Shown here: positions 25,194 through 32,526 of the stretch, in pieces | How the letters are laid out: the number at the start of each line of letters is the position of its first letter | How positions within the stretch are numbered: the stretch's first letter is position 1 | Origin: Gemmatimonadota bacterium | GTDB lineage: Bacteria; Gemmatimonadota; Gemmatimonadetes; Gemmatimonadales; GWC2-71-9 | Reading direction: 5' to 3' | Length of the DNA stretch: 34,362 bases | Assembly (NCBI GenBank): GCA_003169895.1 | Contig: PNAE01000004.1 | Coordinates: forward strand, 361,186 to 395,547 | Program-made: the position numbers and the translations under genes | Notes under the pieces: generated by a model | The model's database searches: none | What the model saw: only the letters and a program-made list of their open reading frames with translations | What the model was told of the DNA's origin: nothing

Positions 25194-26351
25194 TCACCCT
25201 TCGAGCACGCGGCGTCCTGCCAAGGCGGCGCGCATGGCATCCTCGCTGGGACGCTGGTAGCACTTCACTACGGTCGTCGGATCTTTCCATCCGCCCAGGT
25301 CGCAGAGGTCACGCAAGCCCACGTGGCGAAGCTCTGAGGCAAAGTTGCGGCGGAAGGCGTGCCAGCCTCTCCCCGGTTCTGGCGGGACCTTGGCGCGGAC
25401 CTGCGCCCTTTGCAGCCAATCTCGCGCGAGGTCGGTCCCGACCGGCTTCGCCCGTTCCTTCGACCCCGGCATGACCGGCGCGTCCCCAATTCCTGGGGCT
25501 CGGCGCCGTGCATCCTCAATTGCTCGCCGTGCGGTGTCCGTCATCGGGGTCACATGTTCGTAACCGATCTTGTCCGCTTCACCGCGCCACGTCAGCCGAC
25601 CCGCTGACAGGTCGACATCCCGCCACTGAAGGCTCAGGATCGCGCCGAGCCGATGCCCGGTTTCATGGGCAAGGACAAGAAGACACCGAAACTGCCATGG
25701 AAAGGCAGCGGCAGTTTCCAAGAGCGCGCGATACTGTGTTTCGGTGAAGACCGGGCGGCGTGGCGTGCCGTCATCGGTGACCTTGTATCCGGTCAACGGG
25801 TTGCGTGCAAGAAGCCCGGCACCGACACCCCAAATCAGGATCGACTTGAGGAGCCGCAGATCGTAGGCGATCGTGCGCGATCTCAGCGGATGTTGCGTTG
25901 CTAATGCCGGATTGGTTCCCGGCTTGGGCCGTAAACGTAGATCACCCGCCCGGCGGCGTTCGATCTCGTACCGCGCGGCGTCACGAAACGTGAGTTCATC
26001 CGCTCGCCGCATTGCTCCGAACACGCGCCTGAACCACTCGATCGTGGCGCGGTCGTGGTATTGGCTCGTCCGTGCTTTGGTGGGCGTTACTTCACGCAGG
26101 TAGTTGTCAAAGAGCTGGCCGAGTAATATCGCTTCGTGCCGTTCGGGTTGACGCAGCGTGACCGCAAGTTCATCGGCCTCTTGCTTCGCCAGCTGGCGGT
26201 CGGTGTGACCCAGTGACTGCCGGATCTTGCGACCATCTCGCCGATACTCCGCGAACAGCTTGCCGGTGGGGTGGACGAACACCCGCACCCTGTTCGCGCC
26301 TTTTTCACCACAGATGTAATTCCACTGGTCCTGCTTCCGAGCGCGGGGCAT
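25194..26351 (-). CDS. int: Tyrosine recombinase/integrase
   Basis: This 385-residue protein is a phage-type tyrosine recombinase that would catalyse site-specific integration and excision at tRNA-Pro. The N-terminal arm and core-binding domains occupy about 1-190. The catalytic domain shows R234 in ETGHRLGAILSLQWRDVDL, K261 in the beta-hairpin region EADKIGYEH, H331-x-x-R334 in GWHAFRRNFASELRHVG, W355 in GGWKDPTT at the place of the second His, and the nucleophile Y365 in VVKCYQRP. All catalytic positions are filled, so it looks active. It starts three bases downstream of the excisionase-like gene and so is probably co-expressed with it. Confidence 0.93.
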   Translation of the reverse strand: MPRARKQDQWNYICGEKGANRVRVFVHPTGKLFAEYRRDGRKIRQSLGHTDRQLAKQEADELAVTLRQPERHEAILLGQLFDNYLREVTPTKARTSQYHDRATIEWFRRVFGAMRRADELTFRDAARYEIERRRAGDLRLRPKPGTNPALATQHPLRSRTIAYDLRLLKSILIWGVGAGLLARNPLTGYKVTDDGTPRRPVFTETQYRALLETAAAFPWQFRCLLVLAHETGHRLGAILSLQWRDVDLSAGRLTWRGEADKIGYEHVTPMTDTARRAIEDARRRAPGIGDAPVMPGSKERAKPVGTDLARDWLQRAQVRAKVPPEPGRGWHAFRRNFASELRHVGLRDLCDLGGWKDPTTVVKCYQRPSEDAMRAALAGRRVLEG

Positions 26352-26354
26352 TAG

Positions 26355-26723
26355 TCAGCCTCCTTTAGGCGTCAATCGGGACGCCCGCGCTGTCTGCCAG
26401 GAAGCGGATCGAACATGTAGGGGCCGGGCAGGGTACCGCAATGGTTTCCGGGGAAGGTCGGCCGCCCGGACCCTTGGCGCATTCTTTCGGCCCAGGTTGG
26501 TGAGCTTCCCATCCCTGACCATTCGGCCCACGGTATCGGCGCTGTAGCCGCTCCGGATGGCGGCTTGTGTGAGGGTGAGGAGTTCGGCACCCTCGTCCCG
26601 GGCTACGGCGTCCAAGTCGGTGAGCACCTCGTCCAGCAGGGGCCCAGCGGGCGCGGAAATGCCCCGCCGCAGCCATTCATCGCGGCGGGCTTCCCACTTC
26701 TGCCGAAATTCCTGGCGAGTCAT
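26355..26723 (-). CDS. Excisionase-like helix-turn-helix protein
   Basis: The 122-residue protein has a helical N-terminus (RQKWEARRDEWLRRG), then a winged-helix/MerR-type DNA-binding segment (LTLTQAAIRSGYSADTVGRMVRDGKLTNLG) with the wing-like NAPRVRAADLP. That plan fits excisionases and other DNA-bending proteins that steer tyrosine recombinases. It lies directly upstream of the integrase (three bases apart), which supports the role. The C-terminal ARASRLTPKGG is basic. It could instead be a transcription regulator of the element. Confidence 0.7.
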   Translation of the reverse strand: MTRQEFRQKWEARRDEWLRRGISAPAGPLLDEVLTDLDAVARDEGAELLTLTQAAIRSGYSADTVGRMVRDGKLTNLGRKNAPRVRAADLPRKPLRYPARPLHVRSASWQTARASRLTPKGG

Positions 26724-26858
26724 CCGGTGGCCTCAGATTTCCAGGCCAAGGAGATCGCGGTACGGTGCTAGGCCGTCGCCCACGTAACGGCTCACGCAAC
26801 CGCCCCATCTGGTCCTGTGCTGCAAGACCTGAAATTCACCATCATTACCGAGTGCCGG

Positions 26859-26885
26859 AAAAACTCCGAAATCCCCGAATTTCGG
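26859..26885 (-). terminator. Rho-independent terminator of the minus strand, after the acidic HTH gene
   Basis: On the minus strand a 7-bp stem (CCGAAAT with ATTTCGG, loop TCGGGG) is followed by AG and five T. It lies 25 bases after the stop of the 26910-27905 gene. A partly overlapping alternative stem using GAAATCCC and GGGATTTC (about 26868-26902) is also possible. Confidence 0.65.
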
Positions 26886-26909
26886 CCGCGAAAATCGGGA
26901 TTTCTGCCC

Positions 26910-27905
26910 CTACCAGTCGTCGCCATCATCGTCTTCCTCGTCGTCGGTATCATCATCCGCGACATCAGCGTCATCCAGATCGTCATCCAGCCCATCGGCA
27001 TCTTCCAATTCGTCGTCATCCTCATCGAGCCACTGGTCCAGCACGTCCTGCGCGACCGCGTTCGCGTCAACCTGGTCCATCCCGGGTTGATACTCGCCGG
27101 CGACTACCCGGCGGCATTCCCGCTCGAACGCGCTTCTCATGCTGGTGTCCCAATCCGCGGGCATCTGCTGCATCGCGTACACAACCGCGGTGAGGATCGT
27201 CAACTCGCGCAACTTGGGTTCACGCGCTGCGCGTGCCGCTGCTGCCTGTCGTTCGCGCCATGGGGCGAGACAGCGGTCGACCTCCGCCTTGAGTAGCGCA
27301 TACGCGTTCACGTTCGACAGGCTTCGCGGATACTTGGTCGAGGTGATGGTCTGCTCGATCTCGTGCGCGACCTGGGCCCGGACATCGGCTGGAACGTCAT
27401 ACGTCACGTACCACGCGAGCGCCTGCGTCTTGAGCTGACGTAACCGGGCCTCTTCGCTCGCCTGCAATTGGCGATCTGCTGCAGCGCGCTCTCGTGCCGC
27501 CTGCCGTTCCGCACGAGCTTCCTGGAGCCGGTCTTTCTTGTCGTCGAGGCCGAGCACCTCGACGTCCGCCTGGGCCTCGCGCACGCGGCGCCTCCACGGC
27601 GGCATGCCCTCCCACCTCTGGCGATGTGCGGCGCGGGGCGCTTGCGCGTCCGGTTCCGGCGGCGCGTCGTCCGCAGGTTCCTCGTCGGCAGGTTGCTCGG
27701 GCGGCGCCGCTGCATTGGCAGCCAGTCGTTCCACGTCACCCCGGTCGACGCGAAGATGCCCGCCCGGTGTCCGCATCGTGTGCAGCGATCCATCGCGAGC
27801 GAGTTGTGCAACGCGGTCCGGGCCGACGCCCAAGAGCGCCCCGGCCGCAGCGGGAGAGAGCCAGTCACTCACCGTCGGGCTCGTCGTCGAGCGGGTCGGT
27901 GTCAT
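26910..27905 (-). CDS. HTH protein with long charged helix and extreme acidic C-terminal tail, unknown function
   Basis: This 331-residue product is not recognised as a known family. Residues about 14-60 form a MerR/excisionase-type helix-turn-helix with a wing (AAAGALLGVGPDRVAQLARDGSLHTMRTPGGHLRVDRGDVERL). A Pro/Ala/Glu-rich linker follows, then a coiled-coil-like Arg/Ala/Glu stretch (about 115-160) and a globular helical part including ALAWYVTYDVPADVRAQVAHEIE. The last 39 residues hold 27 Asp or Glu, encoded by GAC/GAT repeats. A GTG at 27872 overlapping the neighbouring stop is an alternative start (320 residues). A DNA-binding head with a DNA-mimic-like tail could suit partition, replication control or silencing, but nothing proves this. 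Confidence 0.75.
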   Translation of the reverse strand: MTPTRSTTSPTVSDWLSPAAAGALLGVGPDRVAQLARDGSLHTMRTPGGHLRVDRGDVERLAANAAAPPEQPADEEPADDAPPEPDAQAPRAAHRQRWEGMPPWRRRVREAQADVEVLGLDDKKDRLQEARAERQAARERAAADRQLQASEEARLRQLKTQALAWYVTYDVPADVRAQVAHEIEQTITSTKYPRSLSNVNAYALLKAEVDRCLAPWRERQAAAARAAREPKLRELTILTAVVYAMQQMPADWDTSMRSAFERECRRVVAGEYQPGMDQVDANAVAQDVLDQWLDEDDDELEDADGLDDDLDDADVADDDTDDEEDDDGDDW

Positions 27906-28071
27906 CGCTTAGCTCGGTGCCTGCCTCGTCGGCTCGGTCGTCCTCAGCCTCCTCGTCAAGCTCGGCGTCCTCCTCGCTGAGGAGGCTATCCAAGCGGTCC
28001 CGCATGTCCTCCAGTTCCCTGTAGATGGCGAGGTTTTCGGATTCCAGCTCGTCACGGTATCGGCGGCCCAT
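27865..28071 (-). CDS. Small acidic coiled-coil protein, unknown function
   Basis: This 68-residue protein starts at an ATG with a strong upstream purine run (GAGGGGGAAA). The N-terminal half (DELESENLAIYRELEDMRDRLDSLL, shown as one amphipathic helix, about residues 7-31) looks like a coiled coil; the second half is almost entirely Glu, Asp and Ala. The last 41 bases overlap the start of the 331-residue gene in another frame, consistent with coupled translation. No family is recognised; it may partner the acidic-tailed protein. Confidence 0.65.
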   Translation of the reverse strand: MGRRYRDELESENLAIYRELEDMRDRLDSLLSEEDAELDEEAEDDRADEAGTELSDDTDPLDDEPDGE

Positions 28072-28107
28072 AGTTTCCCCCTCAGCTTGTATGGTCGTTG
28101 AAACACA

Positions 28108-28141
28108 AAGGGGCCCCGGACCCTTTGATCCGGGGCCCCTT
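28108..28141 (-). terminator. Strong GC-rich bidirectional-type terminator
   Basis: AAGGGGCCCCGGA pairs perfectly with TCCGGGGCCCCTT over 13 bp around a CCCTTTGA loop. On the minus strand the stem is followed by TGTGTTTC, giving a weak T-rich tail. It lies between the unknown 456-residue gene and the small acidic gene and is probably the end of the former transcript. Confidence 0.72.
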
Positions 28142-28170
28142 AAGTAGGGGCGTTCAAACGATGTTGTCGT

Positions 28171-29541
28171 CTAATCCCGTGCGGCTCTGAGCTTTGCGAG
28201 AATGGTGCGCCAGAGCTGTTTCGCGTCGGAGAGGTGCATTCGGTAGCGTCCACCGCGCTCCTGCGCCCACGACGGAAGCGACAGCCCTTCGGAGCGGGCG
28301 AAGAGCAGGTCGCGTTCGACCTCGGTGAGGCTGGCTTTCGTTGCCAGCGCTTCCAGCTGTTCGGCCGGACTCAAAACGGGATCATCCGCGATCTCAGGCT
28401 GGTGCGCTGCGAGTTCGCTCATTCTTGTGCTCCTGGACTCTCCTTCTCCCGAACCGTCGGCGCGATGGTCTGGCGCATCGAGAGCGATGCGCCGGGACGG
28501 CCAGATCGGGAGGCGGGACCGATAGTCACCTAGGAACCTTGTGCATAGGGTGTGTCCCATCGCGTCACGAATGACTCCGTTCAGCGCGTCGACGATTGGG
28601 AGCAACTCGCGCTTGATACGACTCAGCGGCGCACCCGCCCAGTCGCGAGCGCGGTCCGCGAGCGTGCTTAGGAATCCCGGCATGAGGTTGGCAGCTGTGG
28701 CTTTCAAAGCGTCCACCTTGGCAGATCGAATCACGCTGGGACCGCTACGATTCTGGGTCCGACCGTGGACGTCAGCTGCGGTGCGCAGGGAAGCTTTGCG
28801 TTCGCGCGGAATCGTCCGACGATACCGCGCCGCCACAAGTCGACGCGCAATATCCTCACGTTCAGCCGCGACGATCTGCGTGGTCTGCTCGGTGGTGAAA
28901 AACGCCCCCGTCTCTTTATTCCACGCCTGTGACCGCCCGATCGCGGCGAATCTAGACGTTGCGTCGCACCCGGCAACCCGAGCAAGATCGCTTACGACAA
29001 ACCGGGCCAACACTTCCGCACGCACAAGATCGAGTTCGTCCAGGTCTATCACGATCAGCGTCCCGCGACCCCCGAGAATCGCTGCGAGTCCCTCAGGCCA
29101 CCCGGGCGTATCACCTTGCACGAATTCACGGAAGACCAGGGTCGTCCCACCGCCGGTGCTGATCAGCGGCATCCATTCGGGAAAAAGCGGGGCAAGTGCA
29201 TCTGCGAGGGGCGTGCCCGCTTCGCGGCGATAACCAGCTGACGGCGAACACAGTCGCGGCGCAATCTGAAAGCCGCCGAATGAGCTCACGGTGCGAAGCG
29301 TGTCACGGATCTCGTTGCGCTGCGCGGACGTTACGGGGTACCCCCGGACAGCGTCGGAGCCCCTCCATACCGCCCCATAGGCCTCCGCTTCCAATCGAAG
29401 CACATCCACGCAATACGCGTCGGATGATCTGCTTCCGATCCCCAGGATGTAGGCCGTCGGCCGTCCTGCATCCCTTTGAAGCGGTGCGAGATAGGCCCGA
29501 CAAGAATCCAACGTGACGTCTGTGCCGATGGTGCCAGTCAT
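28171..29541 (-). CDS. Uncharacterised 456-residue element protein with sigma-like C-terminal helices
   Basis: No known family was recognised. The N-terminal 190 residues look globular, with strands such as TAYILGIGSRSSDAYCVDVLRLE and the hydrophobic LIVIDLDELDLVRAEVLARFVVSDL that contains a D-x-D pair. The middle (about 240-350) is basic and helical. The last 60 or so residues (LSPAEQLEALATKASLTEVERDLLFARSEGLSLPSWAQERG in part) resemble sigma region 4 or other HTH units. It is the longest gene of the element and is preceded by the AGAGGC ribosome binding site. It might be a regulator or primase-like replication protein; evidence is lacking for either. Confidence 0.7.
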   Translation of the reverse strand: MTGTIGTDVTLDSCRAYLAPLQRDAGRPTAYILGIGSRSSDAYCVDVLRLEAEAYGAVWRGSDAVRGYPVTSAQRNEIRDTLRTVSSFGGFQIAPRLCSPSAGYRREAGTPLADALAPLFPEWMPLISTGGGTTLVFREFVQGDTPGWPEGLAAILGGRGTLIVIDLDELDLVRAEVLARFVVSDLARVAGCDATSRFAAIGRSQAWNKETGAFFTTEQTTQIVAAEREDIARRLVAARYRRTIPRERKASLRTAADVHGRTQNRSGPSVIRSAKVDALKATAANLMPGFLSTLADRARDWAGAPLSRIKRELLPIVDALNGVIRDAMGHTLCTRFLGDYRSRLPIWPSRRIALDAPDHRADGSGEGESRSTRMSELAAHQPEIADDPVLSPAEQLEALATKASLTEVERDLLFARSEGLSLPSWAQERGGRYRMHLSDAKQLWRTILAKLRAARD

Positions 29542-29610
29542 ACTTGCCTCTTGCGTTCAATGTGTTTTCAGGAAGAAAATCTCGGTTGTGACTACCGCTC
29601 GGACGAGACG

Positions 29611-29991
29611 TCAGACGAGCCACCTTCCGTGCGGTCTCAGGTTGATCGCATTCCTCTTTGCAAAGCGAAGAATTTCGGCAACGATGATTCGTGACGTTCC
29701 GAGAATCTTCTTGTCCTTCAGATTTCCGGCCCGGACCCATCGGTTCACTTGCATTCGACTTACGTGCAGAAACGTTGCCGCCTGAGCCTGGGATAGGTGG
29801 TCATCCTTGTCGAGGCGCTGCCAATACCATTTTCCTCGAACCTGCCGGTGTAGCGTGATTCCGTCCCTTGAGTCCGGTGGATTGGGCAGGTAGACCCGCT
29901 CCGTCGTCGGGAAGACGCCCTCCTGGCCGGAATTCGGTGGGCGACCGAAAACCACCCGCAGTCGAGGATTGGGACGATATGGTCTCGGCAT
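29611..29991 (-). CDS. Excisionase/MerR-like DNA-binding protein
   Basis: The 126-residue protein has a Pro/Arg-rich N-terminus followed by a winged helix at about 63-110: LSQAQAATFLHVSRMQVNRWVRAGNLKDKKILGTSRIIVAEILRFAKR. This is the typical helix-turn-helix plus wing layout of helix_turn_helix_17/excisionase proteins. It is the first gene of the minus-strand block, facing a long spacer, which fits a regulator of the element or of itself. A second excisionase-like gene next to the integrase makes one of the two redundant or differently employed. Confidence 0.7.
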   Translation of the reverse strand: MPRPYRPNPRLRVVFGRPPNSGQEGVFPTTERVYLPNPPDSRDGITLHRQVRGKWYWQRLDKDDHLSQAQAATFLHVSRMQVNRWVRAGNLKDKKILGTSRIIVAEILRFAKRNAINLRPHGRWLV

Positions 29992-30531
29992 AGGTAAACG
30001 CGTTTCCGATGGTCGTGTTGATACGATATGTAACTATAAGGACATCAACTTGCAATAACGTTGCGCGCCTCCGTTACACTTCGGGACCAAGGTCACAGCA
30101 GCCCCGTGTCTGGCGATCAACTGTCTACGTAACGGGGAGGGCTACGAGAGCAGGCTGAAGAGTCCAAACATTCCTTTCGCGAGCGATCCTATCGCCACCT
30201 ACGCGTCTGTCTGCATCAGCAGTGTAGCACCGTCGAGTGCAAGCTGGCTGCGTCCACATCATACCTGACTCACCCGGCCGTCGACACTCCTTTCTGATTC
30301 GCTGTCTCACTGGGCTCCACGTGTGGCGTCGACGCCCTAGGGAAAACCCTAGTGGTGTCCCGGTGACTCCCTCGCATGTTGTCTGGTATCGGGCCGTGTC
30401 GGTGACCGCGTCGGTGCGATCCCTTCGAGCCGTACTGTGTCCCGACCACCCTCGATTTCGATTTGATACCTTGTTGAAGATGGGTGGGTACGGTCGGTTG
30501 GTTGGACAAGCCATTTCAACCGAGGCAGCAC
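29992..30531. promoter_or_regulatory. 540-base gene-free spacer with palindromes at 30325-30352
   Basis: No protein gene is supported here. The left end (30000-30060) is AT-rich and probably holds the promoter of the minus-strand HTH gene. Two palindromes lie back to back: GGCGTCGACGCC (30325-30336, perfect) and CTAGGGAAAACCCTAG (30337-30352, 6-bp arms around AAAA). Such paired symmetry fits operators or a replication/attachment feature. The rest shows nothing recognisable. Confidence 0.45.
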
Positions 30532-30891
30532 ATGAAACGGGATTACTTGCTGCTAGGGTTCGTCGGACCCGCGGTCGCGACCGCCTGTGCCGAGGATGTT
30601 GCTTCGAGCCCGGTGGCCAAGAAGCTCGTGCAGCCCGATTACTCGGCCGGATTTTGTTGCGGTACCGAGTGCCAGGATCGATACCCGGATTCAATCGGCA
30701 TATACATCGCGCCCACTATCACGGTGAACGCCTGCTTTGGTAACGAGATGACGGATGCAGATAACGACGGGTTAGCCGACGTTTGCGAGACGGAGTTGGC
30801 TGGCGCGTTCAACCCGGAGTTGCGCTACTCCAGCGGTGACGAAGTTTGGGGCGGTGAACCGGTTTGTGGTATTAGGTTCCGAGTGGCCTAG
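30532..30891 (+). CDS. Small exported Cys-rich protein with Asp-rich calcium-type loop, possibly truncated
   Basis: From ATG 30532 the protein has 119 residues. The start MKRDYLLLGFVGPAVATAC looks like a signal peptide with a weak lipobox (C19). The mature part contains Cys pairs (FCCGTEC, NACFG, DVCE) and a loop DADNDGLADVCE (D75, D77, D79, D83), which resembles thrombospondin type 3/EF-like calcium loops. The end FNPELRYSSGDEVWGGEP resembles the beginning of longer exported proteins, yet a stop comes soon after, so it may be an N-terminal remnant. It is followed by the response regulator in the same direction after 105 bases. Confidence 0.5.
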   Translation: MKRDYLLLGFVGPAVATACAEDVASSPVAKKLVQPDYSAGFCCGTECQDRYPDSIGIYIAPTITVNACFGNEMTDADNDGLADVCETELAGAFNPELRYSSGDEVWGGEPVCGIRFRVA

Positions 30892-30996
30892 ACTGAGATG
30901 ATGCACCTTGGTGGCCCGCGATTCTCGCGGGACCGATGCGCCTCTGCTCCCGCAAGATTTATGTCGGAGACAGCAGGTCTGGGATGAGAGGTTCCG

Positions 30997-32217
30997 GTGT
31001 CCCATAAGCCGCGCATCCTTATCGCGGACGATCACCCGGACATCGTAAGCAGCCTTGAGCGGCGGCTCAGGCGGCACGGCTACGCCGTCCTGAAGTCGGT
31101 ATTTTCCTTGGCCAGACTTGGTGTAGAACTCCGTCGGCACCATCCCGACCTAACGCTTCTTGACGTGTACTTCCGGAAGGAGAGTTCGCTGCTGCGGCTG
31201 CGACAGCTGCGCAGAGCGTGCCCACAAACACACTTTGTTGTCTATACAGGCGCCGACGACCCATCGATCGCTGCGCTCGCGATCGCAAATGGCGCGAGCG
31301 GCTTTCTGCTCAAGCTCTACCCTGAGGAACTTGTCGAGGCCATCGAAGCCGTGTTGGGCGGGGAATTGTACATCGCAGCAGCGATTCGAGATCTCGTCGG
31401 CGTTCGGACCCGGATGCCATCCACGTCGATAGGAATCATGAGATCCCCCGCGAAGCCACCGGCGCGATCTGCGGCTCGTGACCTCAACGATCCGCCCGAT
31501 AGTCGAGCAATCGTTCCATTCGAGATACGAGGTCGGGGCAAGGCGGGCGCGGCGAGTTCGATCGCGATTCGGCGCAGGTCGGATGACTTGCTCGCGAGCC
31601 TAACGCCGGGGGCGCTTGGATCCATTGTCGTGCTGGACTGCGATGGCGATCTCCCGATCCACCCTGCCGTCATCGTCGACAGTTGGCGCGCGGCGCCGTG
31701 GTGTCCATTGGTACTGTTGGCCCGGCGAGGCTCCGGAAGCGAACTCGCAGCCGCCATGCGGCATCCGGGAATGGCCGTCGCCGTTTTGCGCTGGTCCGGT
31801 GCAGGCCAGCCATCCGGTGCATCGATACGGGCTGCGGTCGCACGCCGGGAATTGCCCGAGTGGGAGGACGTTGCGGCGTACGTCGCGTTGCGCCTCGGCG
31901 CGAAGCGAGCGGATTTGATTCGAACGGCACTTAGTGGCACTGCTGCTGGGACAGGACTGCGACGCCGGTTACATCGCGAGGGTCTATGGAGTCCGTCAGC
32001 CTGGCTCGCCCTTACATCAAGTGTGCGTCTAATTGCGCGTGCGTTGAGGGAGGGACTAAGCGAACGGGCTGCGGCAGCCGCAGAGGGGCTGTCCCTACAG
32101 ACCGCCTCGCGGCGGTGTAAGCACTATTACGGGTGCAGTTGGCCGGCGCTCCTTGGCCTGAACGCATGGGAGCCGGCCCTGGAACTGGCGTTGCGCAGGG
32201 CGGGCTACGTCAGCTAA
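30997..32217 (+). CDS. Response regulator: receiver domain, degenerate middle domain, AraC-type DNA-binding end
   Basis: The 406-residue protein starts at GTG 30997 behind GAGAGG. Residues 1-120 are a receiver domain with acidic pocket D11/D12, phosphoacceptor D56 in LTLLDVYF, T84 in VVYTGADD, and K106 in LLKLY. Residues about 165-300 form a second alpha/beta unit (SIVVLDCDGDLPIHPAVIVDSW; CPLVLLARRG) that looks receiver-like but lacks the key residues. The last 90 residues (SSVRLIARALREGLSERAAAAAEGLSLQTASRRCKHYYGCSW) are an AraC-type HTH end. A sensor kinase is not in the window. Its target may be the adjacent secreted-protein genes. Confidence 0.82.
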   Translation: MSHKPRILIADDHPDIVSSLERRLRRHGYAVLKSVFSLARLGVELRRHHPDLTLLDVYFRKESSLLRLRQLRRACPQTHFVVYTGADDPSIAALAIANGASGFLLKLYPEELVEAIEAVLGGELYIAAAIRDLVGVRTRMPSTSIGIMRSPAKPPARSAARDLNDPPDSRAIVPFEIRGRGKAGAASSIAIRRRSDDLLASLTPGALGSIVVLDCDGDLPIHPAVIVDSWRAAPWCPLVLLARRGSGSELAAAMRHPGMAVAVLRWSGAGQPSGASIRAAVARRELPEWEDVAAYVALRLGAKRADLIRTALSGTAAGTGLRRRLHREGLWSPSAWLALTSSVRLIARALREGLSERAAAAAEGLSLQTASRRCKHYYGCSWPALLGLNAWEPALELALRRAGYVS

Positions 32218-32526
32218 GTCCGCCCTCCGCCCACTTCGGACCGCAACTGGTTAACCCCGCGTAAAACGACCACACTGGGCTGTTCGGCTGCTGGTCGACG
32301 CGGCGAAGCGCCGCTACCTTTGTTGAGCATCAGGACCACCGAACGCCGAGGCATCGGCGCGTCGTCACAAAACTCTGGATATAGACTTGATCCTCTGAAG
32401 GTTTCTGGTGAAGGTCACACGATTCGACAAGCCGATCGAATCATTGGAGACGGTCGACGTGTGTTCGGTCAAGCGGCTTGCGGCAATGATCTGACAGACG
32501 GCCGTCACGCGTCGAAAGGTCCTAAA
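32218..32526. promoter_or_regulatory. 309-base spacer with a 7-8-7 inverted repeat
   Basis: No gene is supported. GATTCGA and TCGAATC (32420-32441) form a perfect 7-bp inverted repeat around an 8-base spacer, 85 bases before the next ATG: a good candidate operator. A small GCGGCG/CGCCGC hairpin (32300-32314) lies after the regulator gene but lacks a T-run. Confidence 0.4.

Larger units (their letters stand above)
25097..30060. mobile_element. Integrated element in tRNA-Pro, right border undefined
   Basis: A tyrosine recombinase next to a tRNA gene, a neighbouring excisionase-like gene, and six consecutive minus-strand genes without core-genome relatives define an integrated element or a remnant of one. 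The direction changes to + after about 30531. The right border given here is only the end of the minus-strand block: no repeat of the tRNA 3' end was seen, so the element may continue to and beyond the window end. No capsid, packaging, conjugation or replication gene was recognised in this stretch. Confidence 0.55.

Noticed and set aside
30915-30931. CCCGCG-ATTCT-CGCGGG stem before the response regulator
   Set aside because: Six base pairs, no T-run and no supporting context.
32300-32314. GCGGCG-AAG-CGCCGC hairpin after the response regulator
   Set aside because: Short, no T-run; a chance structure in GC-rich DNA cannot be excluded.
32320-32526. Upstream TTG extension of the propeptide-like gene
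   Set aside because: It would put 69 residues ahead of a clear signal peptide; the internal ATG at 32527 is better.
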